DNA from: Gammaproteobacteria bacterium
GTDB lineage: Bacteria > Pseudomonadota > Gammaproteobacteria > Steroidobacterales > Steroidobacteraceae
Length of the DNA stretch: 56,786 bases
Assembly (NCBI GenBank): GCA_010027845.1
Contig: RGUL01000006.1
Location: 1 to 56,786, forward strand
Direction of reading: 5' to 3'
Shown: positions 43,354 to 53,400 of the stretch, one piece after another
How positions within the stretch are numbered: position 1 is the first letter of the stretch
Layout of the letters: every line of letters begins with the position of its first letter
The notes under the pieces: generated by a model
The model's database searches: none
Seen by the model: the letters and a program-made list of their open reading frames with translations, nothing else
Told to the model about the DNA's origin: nothing
Position numbers and translations under genes: made by a program

Positions 43354-44853
43354 ATGAGCAAAGAAATCATGATGGTGGTGGATGCCGTCTCGAACGAGAA
43401 GGGCGTCGACAAAGAAGTCATCTTCGACGCGCTGGAGGCGGCGCTCGCCTCGGCGACCCGCAAGAAGCACGGCGAGGAGTGGGACGTGCGCGTCGCCATC
43501 AATCGCAAGACCGGCGATTACGACACCTTCCGCCGTTGGAAAGTGCTGGCCGACGACTCGAGAGAACTCGAGGTGCCCGATCGCGAGTTGCGACTCGAGG
43601 ATGCCCTCGACGTCAACCCGAAAGCGGAAGTCGGCGGTTTCGTCGAAGAGCCGATGGAATCGGTCGGCTTCGGTCGTATCGCAGCGCAGCAGGCCAAGCA
43701 AGTCATCGTGCAGAAAGTGCGCGAAGCCGAGCGCGCGCAGGTGGTCGAGGCTTACCAAGATCGCGTCGGTCAGCTCGTCAGCGGTGTCGTCAAACGCGTC
43801 GACCGTAACGGAATTTTCGTCGACCTCGGCGGCAACGCCGAAGGTTTCGTATCGCGCACCGACATGATCATGCGCGAAATGGTCAAGCCGCAAGATCGCA
43901 TCAAGGCGTTTTTAAAAGAAGTGCGCTCCGAGCCGCGCGGCCCGCAGTTGTTTTTGACGCGCTCGGCGCCGGAATTCTTGATCGAACTCTTTAAGTTGGA
44001 AGTGCCCGAGGTCGGTCAGGGTCTGATTCAAATTCTCGGCGCAGCGCGCGATCCTGGCATTCGCGCCAAGATTGCCGTGCGCAGTAACGACCCGCGCATC
44101 GATCCGGTCGGCGCCTGCGTCGGTATGCGTGGGTCGCGCGTCCAGGCGGTCTCGAACGAGATCGCGGGTGAGCGTGTCGACATCATCCCCTTCGACGACA
44201 ACCCCGCGCAGTTCGTGATCAACGCGATGTCGCCGGCGGAAGTGATTTCGATCGTCGTCGACGAGGACTCGCACAGCATGGACATCGCCGTGAGCGAAGA
44301 AAAGCTCTCGCAGGCGATCGGGCGTGGCGGTCAAAATATTCGACTCGCGAGCCAACTGACCGGTTGGGACCTCAACGTCATGACCGAATCGGACGCCGAG
44401 GCGAAGAGTGAGTCGGAAGCTCGTTTACTGGTCGAGAACTTCATGAAGCAATTGGACGTCGACGAGGACGTCGCGACCATCCTAGTGCAGGAAGGTTTCT
44501 CGACGGTGGAAGAGGTTGCCTACGTGCCGCAGTCGGAACTCAATTCGATCGAGGAATTCGACGAGGAGATGGTCAAAGAACTGCGCAGCCGTGCGCGCGA
44601 CGTGTTGTTGACGCAGGCGATCGCGAGCGAGGAGAGCATCGACGAGCAGTTGCCTGCCGACGACTTGCTGCTGCTCGAAGGCATGCAGCCCGATCTTGCG
44701 CTCGCACTCGCACGGCGTGGCGTGCGCACGCGTGAAGATCTCGCCGAGCAGGCCGTAGACGATTTGCTCGACATTCAGGGTTTGACGGCTGAAGAAGCCG
44801 GCAAGCTCATCATGAAAGCCCGCGAACATTGGTTCGCGCCGGGTAACGGCTGA
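43354..44853 (+). CDS. nusA: Transcription termination/antitermination factor NusA
   Basis: NusA modulates pausing, termination and antitermination. The 499-residue protein has the RNA polymerase-binding N-terminal domain ([20 protein letters not shown]), an S1 domain ([21 protein letters not shown]), two KH domains ([36 protein letters not shown]) and two C-terminal acidic repeats (about 360-420 and 435-495). ATG 43354 is preceded by GAGGATAG; the frame is open upstream but lies inside rimP. Confidence 0.97.
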   Translation: MSKEIMMVVDAVSNEKGVDKEVIFDALEAALASATRKKHGEEWDVRVAINRKTGDYDTFRRWKVLADDSRELEVPDRELRLEDALDVNPKAEVGGFVEEPMESVGFGRIAAQQAKQVIVQKVREAERAQVVEAYQDRVGQLVSGVVKRVDRNGIFVDLGGNAEGFVSRTDMIMREMVKPQDRIKAFLKEVRSEPRGPQLFLTRSAPEFLIELFKLEVPEVGQGLIQILGAARDPGIRAKIAVRSNDPRIDPVGACVGMRGSRVQAVSNEIAGERVDIIPFDDNPAQFVINAMSPAEVISIVVDEDSHSMDIAVSEEKLSQAIGRGGQNIRLASQLTGWDLNVMTESDAEAKSESEARLLVENFMKQLDVDEDVATILVQEGFSTVEEVAYVPQSELNSIEEFDEEMVKELRSRARDVLLTQAIASEESIDEQLPADDLLLLEGMQPDLALALARRGVRTREDLAEQAVDDLLDIQGLTAEEAGKLIMKAREHWFAPGNG

Positions 44854-44873
44854 GGCTGAGGAAGGTTGATCGC

Positions 44874-47399
44874 ATGGCCGACGTAACGGTTGCACAGTTC
44901 GCCGAGGTTCTGAAGATTCCCGTCGACAAGCTGCTCGTGCAGCTTGATCAGGCGGGCATCAAAGTTTCCGGCCCCGCCGACAGAATCAGCGACGAGTCGA
45001 AAATGTTGCTGCTGACGCATTTGCGTCGCAGTCACGGTGCGGCGCCCGAGGCGACGGGCGCGGCAGCACCGCGCAAGATCACGTTGCAACGCAAGCAGCA
45101 GAGCGAAATTAAGCTCGCCGGCGGTGCAGGTCGTGCGCGAACGGTGAACGTCGAGGTGCGCGTCAAGCGTACTTACGTCAAGCGCGACGTACTCGAGGAG
45201 CAGGCCAAAGGGCAAGTCGACGAAGTCGCCGAGGCGAAGCGTCGCGAGGCCGAGGAAGCACAACGCGCGGAGCGTGAACGGCAGGAGAACGAGCGCCGGG
45301 AAGCCGAGCGTATCGAAGCTGACAATCGGCGTCGCATCGAAGAGGAAGCGGCTGCGCGCCGTGCTGCCGACGAAGCGCGTCGCGCTGCCGAGCAGCGCGA
45401 CCGTGCGGCGCCCGCAGCGGAGGGCGACAAGGCTGCCGCCGCCCGCAAGGGACGCACCGAAGCGCCGGCGCCTGCCGCCAAGCCTGCGGCAGAGAGCGAG
45501 CGCGATCGTCGGACGCGTTACGGTCGCGAAGAATTGCACGTCGCCGGAGACGTCAGTTCGCGATTCAAGAAAAAGAAAAAAGTTCGCGAGCGCAAGGCTC
45601 CCGTCGGTATGGAGGCGCGACACGGTTTCGAATTGCCGACCGCGCCGGTGGTGCGCGAGGTGTCGATCGGCGAGACGATCACACCGCAAGAATTAGCCCA
45701 AAAAATGGCGGTGAAGGCCACCGAAGTCATCAAAGCGATGATGAACATGGGCGTGATGGCCACCATCAACCAGCCGATCGACCAAGACACCGCGGTGTTG
45801 GTGGTCGAGGAGATGGGGCACACCGCCAAGGTCCTCAAAGAAAATCAGATCGAAACCGATTTGCAGGGTGCGGGAGCCGACGAATCGTTGGTGGCGCGTC
45901 CGCCCGTCGTCACGGTGATGGGTCACGTCGATCACGGCAAGACCTCGTTGCTCGACTACATCCGCAAGTCGAAAGTCGCCGCTGGTGAGGCGGGTGGCAT
46001 CACCCAGCACATCGGCGCCTATCACGTGTTGACGCCGAAGGGCGGCGTCACCTTCCTCGATACGCCGGGCCACGCCGCCTTCACCGCGATGCGCGCCCGC
46101 GGCGCGAAAGCGACGGACGTCGTGGTTTTGGTGGTGGCTGCCGACGACGGCGTCATGCCGCAGACCGTCGAGGCGATCCAGCACGCGCGTGCGGCGAACG
46201 TGCCGATCGTGGTCGCGGTCACCAAAGTCGACAAATCGGACGCCGATCCCGATCGCGTCCGTACCGAACTGTCGAAACAAGAAATCATTCCCGAAGAATG
46301 GGGCGGTCAAAATATTTTCGTGAACGTATCGGCGTTCTCCGGTCAAGGCATCGACCAACTGCTTGAAGCGATTTTGCTGCAGGCCGAAGTGCTCGAACTT
46401 GCCGCGCCCGTCGAGGGACTCGCGTCGGGTCTCATCATCGAAGCGTCGATCGAAAAAGGCCGTGGTGCGGTGGCGACGGTGCTCGTTAAACGCGGCACGC
46501 TGAAACTCGGTGATCCGATCATCGCCGGTCAGGAGTTCGGTCGCGTCCGCGCGATGTTCGACGAAGCCGGGCGTGCGGTGCAGGAGGCGAAGCCCTCGAT
46601 GCCGGTGCTCGTGCTCGGGCTGTCGGGTGCGCCGCATGCGGGAGACGAGCTGCTAGCGGTCGAGAGCGAGCGCAAAGCGCGCGAAGTTGCGCTCTATCGC
46701 CAAGGTAAGTTCCGCGACGTGAAACTCGCCAAGCAGGCAGCTGCGGTCGGCGACGTGTTCTCGCAGATGACCGAAGAGAAGGCCGGCGTGATTCCCGTGC
46801 TGATCAAGGCCGACGTGCAGGGCAGCGCCGAGGCGTTGCGCGATTCGCTCGGCAAGTTGTCGACCGAGGAAGTGCAAGTCAAGGTGATCGCGAGCAACGT
46901 CGGTGGCATCACGGCGTCGGACGTGCAACTCGCGGCGGCATCCCGCGCTTTCATCATCGGCTTCAACGTGCGCGCCGACTCGGCCGCGCGCGATGCGATG
47001 AAGGAAAACGGCGTCGAAATCCGCTACTTCTCGATCATTTACGAAGCCATCGATGACGTGAAGCAGCGCATGAGCGGTTTGCTGGCACCGGAAGTGCGCG
47101 AGCAAATCGTCGGCACCGCACAGGTCCGCGAAGTGTTCCGCTCGAGCAAATTCGGCGTCGTCGCCGGCTGCCTCGTCATGGAAGGTTCGGTCAAGCGCAA
47201 CAATCCGATTCGCGTCTTGCGCGATAACGTGGTGATCTTCGAAGGTGCGCTCGAATCGTTGCGGCGCTTTAAAGATGATGCTGGCGAAGTGCGTGCCGGA
47301 ACCGAGTGCGGTATCGGCGTGAAGAACTACCAAGACGTGCGCGTCGGCGATCAAATCGAGTGCTACTCGCGCGTCGAGGTTGCGCGGACCATCGCGTGA
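44874..47399 (+). CDS. infB: Translation initiation factor IF-2
   Basis: IF-2 brings fMet-tRNA to the 30S subunit and promotes subunit joining. The 841-residue protein has the N-terminal IF2_N domain ([20 protein letters not shown]), a long charged Ala/Glu/Arg linker (about 75-215), a second IF2_N-like helical unit ([20 protein letters not shown]), the G domain with [17 protein letters not shown] and VTKVDK, and C-terminal beta-barrel domains ending in [20 protein letters not shown]. The stop overlaps the rbfA GTG by four bases. Confidence 0.98.
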   Translation: MADVTVAQFAEVLKIPVDKLLVQLDQAGIKVSGPADRISDESKMLLLTHLRRSHGAAPEATGAAAPRKITLQRKQQSEIKLAGGAGRARTVNVEVRVKRTYVKRDVLEEQAKGQVDEVAEAKRREAEEAQRAERERQENERREAERIEADNRRRIEEEAAARRAADEARRAAEQRDRAAPAAEGDKAAAARKGRTEAPAPAAKPAAESERDRRTRYGREELHVAGDVSSRFKKKKKVRERKAPVGMEARHGFELPTAPVVREVSIGETITPQELAQKMAVKATEVIKAMMNMGVMATINQPIDQDTAVLVVEEMGHTAKVLKENQIETDLQGAGADESLVARPPVVTVMGHVDHGKTSLLDYIRKSKVAAGEAGGITQHIGAYHVLTPKGGVTFLDTPGHAAFTAMRARGAKATDVVVLVVAADDGVMPQTVEAIQHARAANVPIVVAVTKVDKSDADPDRVRTELSKQEIIPEEWGGQNIFVNVSAFSGQGIDQLLEAILLQAEVLELAAPVEGLASGLIIEASIEKGRGAVATVLVKRGTLKLGDPIIAGQEFGRVRAMFDEAGRAVQEAKPSMPVLVLGLSGAPHAGDELLAVESERKAREVALYRQGKFRDVKLAKQAAAVGDVFSQMTEEKAGVIPVLIKADVQGSAEALRDSLGKLSTEEVQVKVIASNVGGITASDVQLAAASRAFIIGFNVRADSAARDAMKENGVEIRYFSIIYEAIDDVKQRMSGLLAPEVREQIVGTAQVREVFRSSKFGVVAGCLVMEGSVKRNNPIRVLRDNVVIFEGALESLRRFKDDAGEVRAGTECGIGVKNYQDVRVGDQIECYSRVEVARTIA

Positions 47400-47773
47400 G
47401 CGGACGTAACGCTCGCACGCTACGCATCGGCGCCGAACTTCAGCGGGTCGTCGCCGAACTCGTATCGCGCGAGGTCAAAGATCCGCGCGTGGGGGACGTG
47501 ACGATCACCGCCGTCGACCTGTCGCCCGATCAAAGCGTCGCGCGAATTTCGTTCGTGCCGTTCGGTCAGCGACACACCGTCGAGGAAGTGCAGAGAGGAC
47601 TTGATCGCGCCGCAGGATTTTTGCGCGGCGAGGTCGGGCGCCGACTCGCGTTGCGTCACGCGCCGCGATTGGAATTCGTGTTCGACGTCAGCATCGAGCG
47701 TGCCGATCGCCTCACGCGTCTCATCGACGGTGCGGTGCGATCCGATCGCGATCATCCGGATTCGAAAGATTGA
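47396..47773 (+). CDS. rbfA: Ribosome-binding factor A
   Basis: RbfA binds the 30S precursor and aids 16S rRNA 5' end maturation, especially in the cold. The 125-residue protein has a KH-like fold with [37 protein letters not shown] and [18 protein letters not shown]. The start is GTG at 47396, overlapping the infB stop (GTGA). The stop overlaps the truB TTG (TTGA). Confidence 0.95.
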   Translation: MSGRNARTLRIGAELQRVVAELVSREVKDPRVGDVTITAVDLSPDQSVARISFVPFGQRHTVEEVQRGLDRAAGFLRGEVGRRLALRHAPRLEFVFDVSIERADRLTRLIDGAVRSDRDHPDSKD

Positions 47774-48663
47774 TCGACGGTCTGTTGTTGCTCGACAAGC
47801 CGGAAGGTTTGTCGTCGACGCAGGCGACACAACGCGTGCGGCGGCTGCTGCGGGTCGATAAAGCAGGGCACGTGGGCAGTCTCGATCCGCTCGCCACCGG
47901 CATGCTACCCATTTGTCTGGGTGAGGCGACGAAACTGGCCGGTGAAGTGCTCGAAGGGGCGAAGGTGTATCGCTTTCGCATCGCCCTCGGTCGCGCCACG
48001 ACCACCGGCGATCGTGAGGGCGAGGTTTGCGAGACGGCGGCAGTGCCCACCATCGACCCCGCGCAGTTGAAGACGGTGCTCGCGACGTTCCTCGGCGACT
48101 CGCTGCAAGTGCCGCCGATGTATTCGGCGCTCAAGCGCGACGGCAAACCTTTGTACGCCATCGCACGCGCCGGCGGCACGGTCGAGCGCCAGCCGCGACC
48201 GATCCATATCGCAAGGCTCGAATGTTTCGATTCGGGTGTCGACTGGCTCGATTGCGAAGTGATCTGCGGCAAGGGCACCTATGTTCGGGTACTCGCCGAA
48301 GACATCGCCAAGGCACTCGGTAGTTGCGGTCACGTTGCGCGCTTGCGCCGAACGCGGGTCGAGCCGTTTCCCGAACACGCGATGATCGAGCTCGCGGCCG
48401 TGGAGGCGCGTATTGCGGCGGGCGAGCCGCTCGAATTGTTGGGCCCGGAGGTGACCGTCGGACACTTGGCCGCGGTCGTCCTCGATGCGCGTGGCGCAGT
48501 CGCGCTCGCGCAGGGCCGTCAGGTGCGTGCGGAATGCGGGGCGCCGGTGGGCAGCAGCGTGCGAGTCTCGGCCCCCGGCGGTGTTTTCATGGGCCTCGGA
48601 CGCGTGACGGCGCCCGGAATCGTGGCGCCCAAGCGACTTGTCGCGCAGAAAGTCAGCGAGTAG
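47770..48663 (+). CDS. truB: tRNA pseudouridine-55 synthase TruB
   Basis: TruB makes pseudouridine at position 55 of nearly all tRNAs. The 297-residue protein has the catalytic Asp at 39 in [14 protein letters not shown], preceded by [13 protein letters not shown], then [37 protein letters not shown] and [16 protein letters not shown]. The C-terminal PUA-like part is short. It starts with TTG at 47770, overlapping the rbfA stop by four bases. Confidence 0.97.
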   Translation: MIDGLLLLDKPEGLSSTQATQRVRRLLRVDKAGHVGSLDPLATGMLPICLGEATKLAGEVLEGAKVYRFRIALGRATTTGDREGEVCETAAVPTIDPAQLKTVLATFLGDSLQVPPMYSALKRDGKPLYAIARAGGTVERQPRPIHIARLECFDSGVDWLDCEVICGKGTYVRVLAEDIAKALGSCGHVARLRRTRVEPFPEHAMIELAAVEARIAAGEPLELLGPEVTVGHLAAVVLDARGAVALAQGRQVRAECGAPVGSSVRVSAPGGVFMGLGRVTAPGIVAPKRLVAQKVSE

Positions 48664-48666
48664 AAT
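48638..48666 (+). promoter_or_regulatory. Candidate promoter of rpsO-pnp
   Basis: TTGTCG (48638-48643) and TAGAAT (48661-48666) are 17 bases apart, followed by GCGCGGCC. The -10 box coincides with the truB stop. rpsO begins 53 bases downstream. E. coli has an rpsO promoter in the same position. Confidence 0.6.
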
Positions 48667-48719
48667 GCGCGGCCTTCAACGAACGACGTAACTATTCAGA
48701 TCCAAAAGGGTTTTTCAGA

Positions 48720-48989
48720 ATGTCTCTCAGTACAGAGAAAAAGAGCGGAGTCGTCGCCCAGTTCCGCCGGGATGCCAAGGACACGGGCTCTCCCGAAGTG
48801 CAGATCGCGCTGCTCTCCGAGCGTATCTCCGGGCTAGGCCAACATTTCTCCGCGCACGCCGGCGATCACTCTTCGCGCCGCGGCCTCGTCAAGTTGGTCA
48901 ACCAGCGCCGTAAACTCCTCGACTATTTGAAGGCGACTAAGCCTCAAAAGTACCAGGAGATCGTCGAGCGCCTCGGACTGCGCCGCTGA
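48720..48989 (+). CDS. rpsO: 30S ribosomal protein S15
   Basis: S15 binds 16S rRNA early in 30S assembly. The 89-residue length is exactly that of the family, with [49 protein letters not shown] and [14 protein letters not shown] 48720 is chosen by length. A conserved hairpin separates it from pnp. S15 often controls its own translation through a leader structure; none is obvious by eye in the short leader. Confidence 0.98.
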   Translation: MSLSTEKKSGVVAQFRRDAKDTGSPEVQIALLSERISGLGQHFSAHAGDHSSRRGLVKLVNQRRKLLDYLKATKPQKYQEIVERLGLRR

Positions 48990-49002
48990 TCCGATTCCTT
49001 CC

Positions 49003-49032
49003 GAAGGCCGCGCCTAGCAGAGCGCGGCCTTC
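49003..49032 (+). promoter_or_regulatory. rpsO-pnp intergenic hairpin
   Basis: GAAGGCCGCGC (49003-49013) and GCGCGGCCTTC (49022-49032) form a perfect 11-bp stem with an eight-base loop. No T-run follows directly. In E. coli the pnp leader has an RNase III-cleaved stem used in PNPase autoregulation and an rpsO terminator; this hairpin could serve either role. Confidence 0.6.
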
Positions 49033-49064
49033 TCGCATTTGAAACCAATTTTTCGAGGTTCATC

Positions 49065-51152
49065 GTGACCGCATTCAAGAAAAGCTTTCAGTATGGTTCC
49101 CGCACGCTCACGCTCGAGACGGGCGAAATGGCGCGTCAGGCGAGCGCCGCCGTCGTCGCATCGATGGGTGACACGGTCGTGTTGTGTACCGCCGTCGTGG
49201 CGAAGAAGGCGGCCCCGGGCCGCGACTTCTTCCCGCTGACGGTCAACTATCAAGAGAAGTTTTACGCGACGGGTCGTATCCCGGGCGGCTTCTTCAAGCG
49301 TGAAGGTCGCCCGACCGAAAAAGAAACGCTCACCTCGCGCTTGATCGACCGGCCGATCCGCCCCCTGTTCCCGGACGGTTTCTACAACGAAGCGCAGGTC
49401 GTGGCGACCGTGGTGTCGATGGATCCGGACGTCGATGCCGACATCCCCGCGATGATCGGTGCGTCGGCCGCACTTGCGCTCTCCGGCGCGCCGTTCAACG
49501 GCCCGATCGGCGCTGCGCGCGTCGGTTACAAAGACGGCAAATATTTGTTGAACCCGACCGCATCAGAACTGAAAACTTCGGATTTGCATCTCGTCGTCGC
49601 GGGCACCAAAGACGGCGTGATGATGGTCGAGTCGGAAGCCGATTGCCTGTCCGAAGAAGTGATGCTCGGTTCGGTCGTGTTCGGTCACGAACAGATGCAG
49701 GTGGCGATCAACGCCATCAACGAACTGGTCAAAGAGTGCGGTAAGCCGCGCTGGGACTGGACCCCGAGCGCTGCGACCGCCGAGTTGCAGGCCGCGGTAA
49801 AGGCCGCTGCCCACGATGGTCTCGCCGAAGCCTATCGCATCACCGAGAAGCAAACGCGCTACGCTCGCGTCGGCGAAGTCAAAAAAGCCGTCATCGAAAA
49901 ACTCACCAGCGGCGATGCACCGGCGTTCACCGCGGACCAAGTGGACGATCAGTTGTTCCGTCTCGAGAGCGAGATCGTGCGCGAGCGCATCTTGGCGGGC
50001 GAGCCGCGTATCGACGGTCGTGATTCGACCACGGTTCGCCCCATCAACATCAAAGTCGGCACGCTGCCTCGTACCCACGGCTCGGCGTTGTTCACGCGCG
50101 GCGAGACGCAAGCTTTGGTGGTTACGACGCTCGGCACCGGCCGCGATTCGCAGATCATCGACGCGCTCGAGGGCGAACGCCGCGAGCCGTTCATGCTGCA
50201 TTACAACTTCCCGCCGTTTTCGGTCGGTGAGACCGGCATGATGTCGGGCCCGAAGCGCCGCGAAATCGGCCACGGCAATCTTGCCCGTCGCGGTGTGTCG
50301 GCCGTCATGCCGGACATGGAGAAATTCCCGTACGTCGTGCGCGTAGTGTCGGAGATCTTGGAGTCGAACGGTTCTTCGTCGATGGCTTCGGTCTGCGGCG
50401 CGTCGCTCGCGATGATGGATGCGGGTGTGCCGCTCAAGGCGCCGGTCGCGGGTGTCGCCATGGGCCTCGTGCTTGAAGGCAAGCGCTTCAAAGTTCTCAC
50501 CGATATTTTGGGTGACGAAGATCATCTCGGCGATATGGATTTCAAGGTCGCCGGTACCAAAGATGGTGTGACGACGCTGCAGATGGACATCAAGGTCGAG
50601 GGCATCACGCCCGAGATCATGAAGATCGCGCTCGAGCAGGCGAAAGCCGGGCGACTGCACATCCTCGGTGAGATGAACAAAGTTTTGGCCACGCCGCGCG
50701 AGAAGATGTCCGAGTGGGCGCCCTCGATCATCACCCTCAAGATCGACCCGGAGAAGATCCGCGACGTCATCGGCAAGGGCGGTGCGGTGATCCGTCAGAT
50801 CACCGAAGAAACCGGTACCACCATCGACATCGAGAACGACGGTACGGTCAAGATCGCTTCGGTCAACGGCGCGGCGGGTCGCGAAGCCCAGGCGCGCATC
50901 GAACTCATCACGGCCGATGTCGAAGTGGGTCGAGTTTACGAAGGTCGTGTCGCGCGCTTAATGGACTTCGGCGCGTTCGTCACGATCCTGCCGGGTCGCG
51001 ACGGTCTCGTGCACATTTCGCAAATTTCGAACGAACGCGTCGAGCGTGTCTCGGACAAGCTCAAGGAAGGCGACGTCGTGCGGGTGAAGGTGCTCGAGGT
51101 TGATCGTCAGGGTCGCGTGCGTCTGTCCATGAAGGACGTCGAAGAGCGCTAG
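49065..51152 (+). CDS. pnp: Polyribonucleotide nucleotidyltransferase (PNPase)
   Basis: PNPase is a 3'-5' phosphorolytic exoribonuclease and degradosome component. The 695-residue protein has two RNase PH domains ([38 protein letters not shown]), the catalytic Asp cluster in [15 protein letters not shown] (about 484-498), a KH domain with [11 protein letters not shown] and an S1 domain ([20 protein letters not shown], to LSMKDVEER). It starts with GTG at 49065, preceded by CGAGG. It is convergent with gluQ. Confidence 0.98.
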   Translation: MTAFKKSFQYGSRTLTLETGEMARQASAAVVASMGDTVVLCTAVVAKKAAPGRDFFPLTVNYQEKFYATGRIPGGFFKREGRPTEKETLTSRLIDRPIRPLFPDGFYNEAQVVATVVSMDPDVDADIPAMIGASAALALSGAPFNGPIGAARVGYKDGKYLLNPTASELKTSDLHLVVAGTKDGVMMVESEADCLSEEVMLGSVVFGHEQMQVAINAINELVKECGKPRWDWTPSAATAELQAAVKAAAHDGLAEAYRITEKQTRYARVGEVKKAVIEKLTSGDAPAFTADQVDDQLFRLESEIVRERILAGEPRIDGRDSTTVRPINIKVGTLPRTHGSALFTRGETQALVVTTLGTGRDSQIIDALEGERREPFMLHYNFPPFSVGETGMMSGPKRREIGHGNLARRGVSAVMPDMEKFPYVVRVVSEILESNGSSSMASVCGASLAMMDAGVPLKAPVAGVAMGLVLEGKRFKVLTDILGDEDHLGDMDFKVAGTKDGVTTLQMDIKVEGITPEIMKIALEQAKAGRLHILGEMNKVLATPREKMSEWAPSIITLKIDPEKIRDVIGKGGAVIRQITEETGTTIDIENDGTVKIASVNGAAGREAQARIELITADVEVGRVYEGRVARLMDFGAFVTILPGRDGLVHISQISNERVERVSDKLKEGDVVRVKVLEVDRQGRVRLSMKDVEER

Positions 51153-51179
51153 TCTAAACTCGCTCGTCGAACGGCGAGC

Positions 51180-52067
51180 TCAGTCAGTCGACACCGAATG
51201 CAGGCCGCGAAAGCGGCCTGTGTTCCATCTGGCTGCCGCGAATTGCAAAATTTCGCGGGGTGTCCTCGCGCTCGCTGGCGGATCATCCTGTCGCAAAAGT
51301 TGCAGCACGCGGCGTAACGACGCCGCGAGCGTCGCGACGTCGGAGTCGACGGCGATCGAGCGACGTGATTTGGATAATTTTTGGCCGTCCGGCTCGATGA
51401 TCACCGGCAGGTGTAGATAGCGTGGCGTAGCAACCGCGAGCGCTTGCTGCAGGCCGAGCTGCCATACCGTCGCCTGCAATAGATCGGCGCCACGTACGAC
51501 ATCCGTGATACCCGCGTCGGCATCGTCGACCACCACCGCGAGGTGATAAGCGATCACACCGTCGCGTCGTTTGACGATCACGTCACGATGGATGTTCGGG
51601 TCGAACCGAATCGATCCCAAGCTTCGATCCTGGAGTTCGCAAGGCGCGAGGTGGGTGAGATCGAAACGTAGCGACGCCTCGGCCGGATTGATCTCGCGAG
51701 TGCGGCAATCGCCGAGGCAACAGGGTTCGGCGTCGGTTGCTTGCAGCGCGGCGAGTTCGCGGCGCGTGCATCGGCAATGGAAGAGTCGGCCCGAGGCAGA
51801 CAACTCGGCGAGTGCTGCGTCATACAAGTTCGTGCGCGCGCTTTGATGTTGCACCGCCAGCAGGCTCGAAAGCGCGAAGGATTCTAGAGTCGCCAAAATT
51901 CCGCTGGTGAACTCGTCGCGGCAGCGCGCCGCGTCCAGATCTTCGATGCGCAGCAGCCAAGAGCCTTGGTTATGCGCGGAATCTAAAAAGCTGCCGACGG
52001 CCGCCAACAAAGAGCCTTGGTGCAGAAGCCCGGTCGGCGAGGGCGCGAACCGGCCGCGGTAGTGCAC
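51180..52067 (-). CDS. gluQ: Glutamyl-Q tRNA(Asp) synthetase
   Basis: GluQ attaches glutamate to queuosine at the wobble base of tRNA-Asp. The 295-residue protein is a truncated GluRS-like enzyme: GRFAPSPTGLLHQGSLLAAVGS (seen as GRFAPSPTG and HQGSLLAAV), a zinc-type Cys cluster (FHCRCTRREL with CCLGDC), VVDDADAGITDVVRGADLL and the KLSKS motif (about 225). The anticodon-binding domain is absent, as expected. It starts with GTG at 52067, 11 bases after dksA, matching the usual dksA-gluQ pair. Its partner pathway gene queF is nearby. Confidence 0.96.
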   Translation of the reverse strand: MHYRGRFAPSPTGLLHQGSLLAAVGSFLDSAHNQGSWLLRIEDLDAARCRDEFTSGILATLESFALSSLLAVQHQSARTNLYDAALAELSASGRLFHCRCTRRELAALQATDAEPCCLGDCRTREINPAEASLRFDLTHLAPCELQDRSLGSIRFDPNIHRDVIVKRRDGVIAYHLAVVVDDADAGITDVVRGADLLQATVWQLGLQQALAVATPRYLHLPVIIEPDGQKLSKSRRSIAVDSDVATLAASLRRVLQLLRQDDPPASARTPREILQFAAARWNTGRFRGLHSVSTD

Positions 52068-52078
52068 CGCTCGTTCGC

Positions 52079-52849
52079 TCAGCGGTAGCGGTCGTCGCGC
52101 TCGCCGTACTGCTTCTCGCGACGCTCACGACGTTCCTGCGCTTCGATGCTGAGCGTAGCGACCGGCCGCGCCTCGAGGCGCTTGATGCCGATTTCTTCGC
52201 CGGTTTCGAGGCAGTAGCCGTAGGAGCCATCTTCGATGCGCTTGATCGCTTCGTCGATCTTGCGGATCAACTTGCGTTCTCTGTCGCGCGTGCGTAACTC
52301 GAGGCTAAATTCCTCTTCCTGCGTGGCGCGATCGTTCGGATCGGGAAAATTCGCCGCCTCGTCCTTCATGTGCGAGACGGTGCGATCGACTTCTTCCATC
52401 AGATCGCGTTTCCAGGTGTTCAAAATCAAGCGGAAGTGCTCGAGCTGTTGTTTGCTCATGTACTGCTCGCCGCGCTTGACGACGTAGGGCTGTACGTTGC
52501 GCGGACCGGTCAGCAAACCGCTGTCTTCGCCGTCTTCACCGTCGACCGGCGCCGCAGGGATCGGCAGCGGGTTGCGACGCACGAAAGTCGCCATCGGCGG
52601 TTCGGCGCGGGCCGCCGCTTTCGCACCGTTCCCTTTGGCCGGCGCGGACTTCGATGGCGCAGCCGCAGCCTTGTCCGGGGCAGCAGCCTTGGCGGGCACG
52701 GCCGGTTTGGAGGGTGCAGCCTTCGCAGGCACCGCCTTCGTCGGTACAGCCTTCACGGCCGGCGCTTTCGGTTTAGCCGCGGTCGCCGCTTTGGGCGCAG
52801 CTTTCTTAGGCTTGGTGGCGGTCGCTTTGGCTGGTTTCTTGGCCGGCAT
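52079..52849 (-). CDS. dksA: RNA polymerase-binding factor DksA, Cys-poor with long N-terminal extension
   Basis: DksA binds the RNA polymerase secondary channel and, with ppGpp, controls stable RNA promoters. The protein has 256 residues against 151 in E. coli. Residues 1-110 are an Ala/Lys/Pro-rich extension of histone-like composition. The core starts near VQPYVVKRGEQYM. The coiled-coil tip keeps the active residues (FPDPNDRATQEEE, Asp173 and Ala175). In the zinc-finger region only Cys213 remains; the other ligands are Thr216, Ser234 and Ala237, so it cannot bind zinc in the E. coli manner. ATG 52849 has AGGAG at good spacing, supporting the long form. It is followed by gluQ. Confidence 0.93.
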   Translation of the reverse strand: MPAKKPAKATATKPKKAAPKAATAAKPKAPAVKAVPTKAVPAKAAPSKPAVPAKAAAPDKAAAAPSKSAPAKGNGAKAAARAEPPMATFVRRNPLPIPAAPVDGEDGEDSGLLTGPRNVQPYVVKRGEQYMSKQQLEHFRLILNTWKRDLMEEVDRTVSHMKDEAANFPDPNDRATQEEEFSLELRTRDRERKLIRKIDEAIKRIEDGSYGYCLETGEEIGIKRLEARPVATLSIEAQERRERREKQYGERDDRYR

Positions 52850-52880
52850 TGGACGCTCCTAAGGAACGAGGTGCTCCGGA

Positions 52881-52895
52881 GGGGGCGCGAGTATA
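52881..52895 (-). promoter_or_regulatory. Candidate -10 box and discriminator of dksA
   Basis: On the minus strand TATACT (52895-52890) is followed by CGCGCCCCC, closely resembling the tRNA-fMet promoter. A -35 box is not clear. A Shine-Dalgarno AGGAG lies downstream before the ATG at 52849. Confidence 0.5.
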
Positions 52896-52905
52896 GCGGC
52901 TATAC
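52891..52905. repeat. 15-base palindrome over the dksA -10 box
   Basis: GTATAGC (52891-52897), a central G, and GCTATAC (52899-52905) form a perfect inverted repeat. It overlaps the candidate dksA -10 box and could be an operator; it also creates a -10-like TATAC on each strand. Confidence 0.5.
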
Positions 52906-52948
52906 AGTGGAAGTGGCAGCGATCAAGCGAACGTATGGAGCGGCGCTG

Positions 52949-53338
52949 TCAAGGCAGCGTGACGGTCGGCTCGGGATTCCAGCCGGGCTTGCGGCGGGTC
53001 GCTACGACGGTGGTGTAAATGCCGCCACGGACGTTGAACTTCGCCGTCAGGCGCAGGTATCGCGGCTGCATCGCCGCGGCAAGATCGTCGGCAATCTCGT
53101 TGGTGACGGCCTCGTGAAACGCGCCGCGATCGCGGAACGACCAGGCGTACAACTTGAGCGACTTCAATTCGACGTTCGCGCGGTCGGGAACGAATTCCAG
53201 ATCAAGCGTCGCAAAATCCGGCTGACCGGTTTTCGGGCAGAGGCAGGTGAACTCCGGGATCGTCATCCGCACGGTGTAATCGAGTTCCGGCTTGGGATTC
53301 GGGAACGTCTCGAGGATGCGTGAAGGCTGTGTGCTCAT
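52949..53338 (-). CDS. queF: NADPH-dependent 7-cyano-7-deazaguanine reductase QueF, short type
   Basis: QueF reduces preQ0 to preQ1 in queuosine synthesis. The 129-residue protein is the single-domain type, with the catalytic Cys34 and Asp41 in [18 protein letters not shown] and the substrate-contacting HEAVTNEI (Glu at about 77). E. coli QueF is about twice as long with two T-fold units. It is on the minus strand, its start 62 bases from smc. It fits with gluQ, which acts on the queuosine end product. Confidence 0.93.
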   Translation of the reverse strand: MSTQPSRILETFPNPKPELDYTVRMTIPEFTCLCPKTGQPDFATLDLEFVPDRANVELKSLKLYAWSFRDRGAFHEAVTNEIADDLAAAMQPRYLRLTAKFNVRGGIYTTVVATRRKPGWNPEPTVTLP

Positions 53339-53400
53339 GAAGGATAATTTACACTAGCGGGCTTGGCGGCGTCGCGCCGCCCGAGGGGTATGTCCACACG

